Origin: Promethearchaeota archaeon
Lineage (GTDB): Archaea > Asgardarchaeota > Lokiarchaeia > Sigynarchaeales > MK-D1
Direction of reading: 5' to 3'
Assembly: GCA_016839865.1 (NCBI GenBank)
Contig: JAEOTN010000384.1
Coordinates: 1 to 5,735 of the forward strand
DNA: 5,735 nucleotides
The notes beneath the pieces were generated by a model. The model saw only the letters and a list, made by a program, of their open reading frames with translations. It was not told the DNA's origin and did not search any database. Below, piece after piece: positions 4,817 through 5,735 of the stretch (positions within the stretch are counted from its first letter, which is position 1; the number at the start of each line of letters is the position of its first letter). The position numbers and the translations under genes were made by a program.

Positions 4817-5578
4817 ATGGATGAATATATGGCTCAAAAAATCGCCTCAATAGCACATCTTCTTTTTAATGCAAAGTTTGCAATTGCTTTAACGGGTGCT
4901 GGGGTCTCCACTGAATCAGGCATTCCAGATTTTAGGGGAAGATCAGGAATATGGAAAGAATTTAATCCTATAATCTATGGAAATATCGAAATTTTAAAGA
5001 CAAATCCTTCTGTATTCTGGAAATTAGGAAAGAGATTAGCTCCAACCCTAATAAAAGCAAAACCCAATCCAGGTCATTATGCACTAGCGGAACTAGAGAA
5101 GCTAGGCAAAATTAGAGGGATAATAACGCAAAATATTGATGGATTACATCAGCAGGCAGGAACTGAAGTTGTTTATGAGGTACACGGTTCGTTACGGAAT
5201 TTCATATGTATGCAATGTCATTCTAATTATTCACAAGATGAAATAATCCCAAAAATATTCCAAGGAATCCCAAAATGTGACAATTGTGGTGGATTCATTA
5301 AACCTGACGTTATATTATTTGGGGAATCCCTACCTTTAGATCAAATACAAAACTCTCAAGATGCTGCATTAAAAGCGGATTTAATATTAGTAGCCGGTTC
5401 TGCATTAGAAGTCTTTCCAGTAAATCAGATACCCCAAAGTGTAGTGGAAAAGGGCGGAAAACTTGTGATCATAAATGATGAGCCTACTTGGTTGGATAAT
5501 ATCGCAGAGATCGTCATTCATGAAAAAACAGGGAAAATTTTGCCTTTAATAGTGGAAGAGTTGAGAAAATTACTCTGA
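4817..5578 (+). CDS. cobB: Sirtuin, NAD-dependent protein deacylase (Sir2 family)
   Basis: This 253-residue, single-domain cytosolic enzyme removes acetyl or similar acyl groups from protein lysines, using NAD and releasing nicotinamide and O-acyl-ADP-ribose. The NAD-binding motifs are intact: GAGVS (27-31), GIPDFRG (35-41), TQNID (104-108), GSALEV (194-199) and IND (219-221). His123 in VHGS is the catalytic base. Cys131/Cys134 and Cys154/Cys157 form the structural zinc site. FGESLP (168-173) is in the usual substrate-side position. The overall pattern is close to the bacterial Thermotoga-type sirtuin. The Tyr of the Tyr-x-x-Arg pair that marks SIRT5-like desuccinylases is not present at the FWKLGKRL segment (67-74), so deacetylation is the more likely activity. 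The frame extends to a TTG at 4805, overlapping the GTPase gene, but ATG 4817 is preferred, with GTGTGA just upstream as a weak ribosome-binding site; ATG 4829 is also possible. In archaea a chromatin protein such as Alba is a known sirtuin substrate. Here the tight link to the GTPase gene is the main clue to role. Confidence 0.93.
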   Translation: MDEYMAQKIASIAHLLFNAKFAIALTGAGVSTESGIPDFRGRSGIWKEFNPIIYGNIEILKTNPSVFWKLGKRLAPTLIKAKPNPGHYALAELEKLGKIRGIITQNIDGLHQQAGTEVVYEVHGSLRNFICMQCHSNYSQDEIIPKIFQGIPKCDNCGGFIKPDVILFGESLPLDQIQNSQDAALKADLILVAGSALEVFPVNQIPQSVVEKGGKLVIINDEPTWLDNIAEIVIHEKTGKILPLIVEELRKLL

Positions 5579-5735
5579 CTGTTCTAAATGGGCTGTGGAA
5601 TTCAATTTTATGATGATTTTATCCCCAATATCCCATTTTCCAATTCCCAAAATATGGATACCGCACAAATCTTGTTTAAAACCCATTGTGGTGAGGTAAG
5701 TTTCAGGTAAATCAAACCACCAATGAATAATATTC
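5570..5735 (-). CDS. 3' end of a minus-strand gene running off the window, function unknown
   Basis: Reading the minus strand from the right edge, one frame (first full codon 5734-5732) is open for 54 codons and ends at TAA (5572-5570). The visible C-terminal part contains WWFDLPETYLTTMGF, then GIHILGIGKWDIGDKIII, and ends HLEQSE. Alternating hydrophobic residues suggest a beta-rich soluble domain, but I do not recognise the family. The stop codon lies inside the last codons of the sirtuin gene, giving a 9-bp convergent overlap. The start is outside the window. Evidence for coding is the open frame, the reasonable amino-acid composition and the lack of any other explanation for this DNA. It could also be a chance frame, as only 54 codons are visible. 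Confidence 0.5.
   Translation of the reverse strand, partial: NIIHWWFDLPETYLTTMGFKQDLCGIHILGIGKWDIGDKIIIKLNSTAHLEQSE

Overview
The window is AT-rich, compactly coded DNA that most likely comes from an archaeon, probably an Asgard archaeon. Three genes are preceded by the archaeal-type Shine-Dalgarno sequence GGTGA. One promoter has a TATA-like box placed as expected for a leaderless archaeal transcript. One gene is a eukaryote-like Ras/Rab-family small GTPase whose switch II region (WDIGSQERF) is one residue away from the WDIGGQERF form common in Asgard GTPases. The lineage is an inference; no rRNA or ribosomal protein gene is present to settle it. No tRNA, rRNA, CRISPR array or insertion sequence was seen.

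Layout from left to right. Positions 1-127 are non-coding and hold a T-rich tract and a stem-loop plus T-run that look like terminators for a small minus-strand gene. That gene (128-460) encodes a charged, probably coiled-coil protein with one CPKC knuckle. About 260 bp of divergent intergenic DNA separate it from a plus-strand orphan membrane protein with about eight predicted transmembrane segments (723-1598). This gene converges on an NmrA-like NAD(P)-binding protein (1622-2497, minus), with a T-rich gap between them. The NmrA-like gene is divergent from a MarR-family regulator (2562-3035, plus). The 64-bp gap between these two starts carries an inverted repeat and a direct repeat over the regulator's likely TATA box, so the pair looks like a self-regulating divergon.

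The regulator's stop codon overlaps the stop codon of a convergent radical SAM gene of the PflX (COG1313) type (3032-4126, minus). A 185-bp divergent intergenic region follows. Next is a tandem plus-strand pair: the small GTPase (4312-4812) and, four bases later, a well-conserved sirtuin (4817-5578). The last 166 bases hold the 3' end of another minus-strand gene that runs off the window and overlaps the sirtuin gene by 9 bp.

The most notable element is the GTPase-sirtuin pair. The sirtuin keeps all recognisable catalytic and zinc-binding residues. The GTPase keeps the Ras fold but has substitutions in the P-loop, the switch II DxxG motif and the NKxD guanine-specificity motif, which suggests a pseudo-GTPase or a protein with altered nucleotide use, co-produced with an NAD-dependent deacylase.
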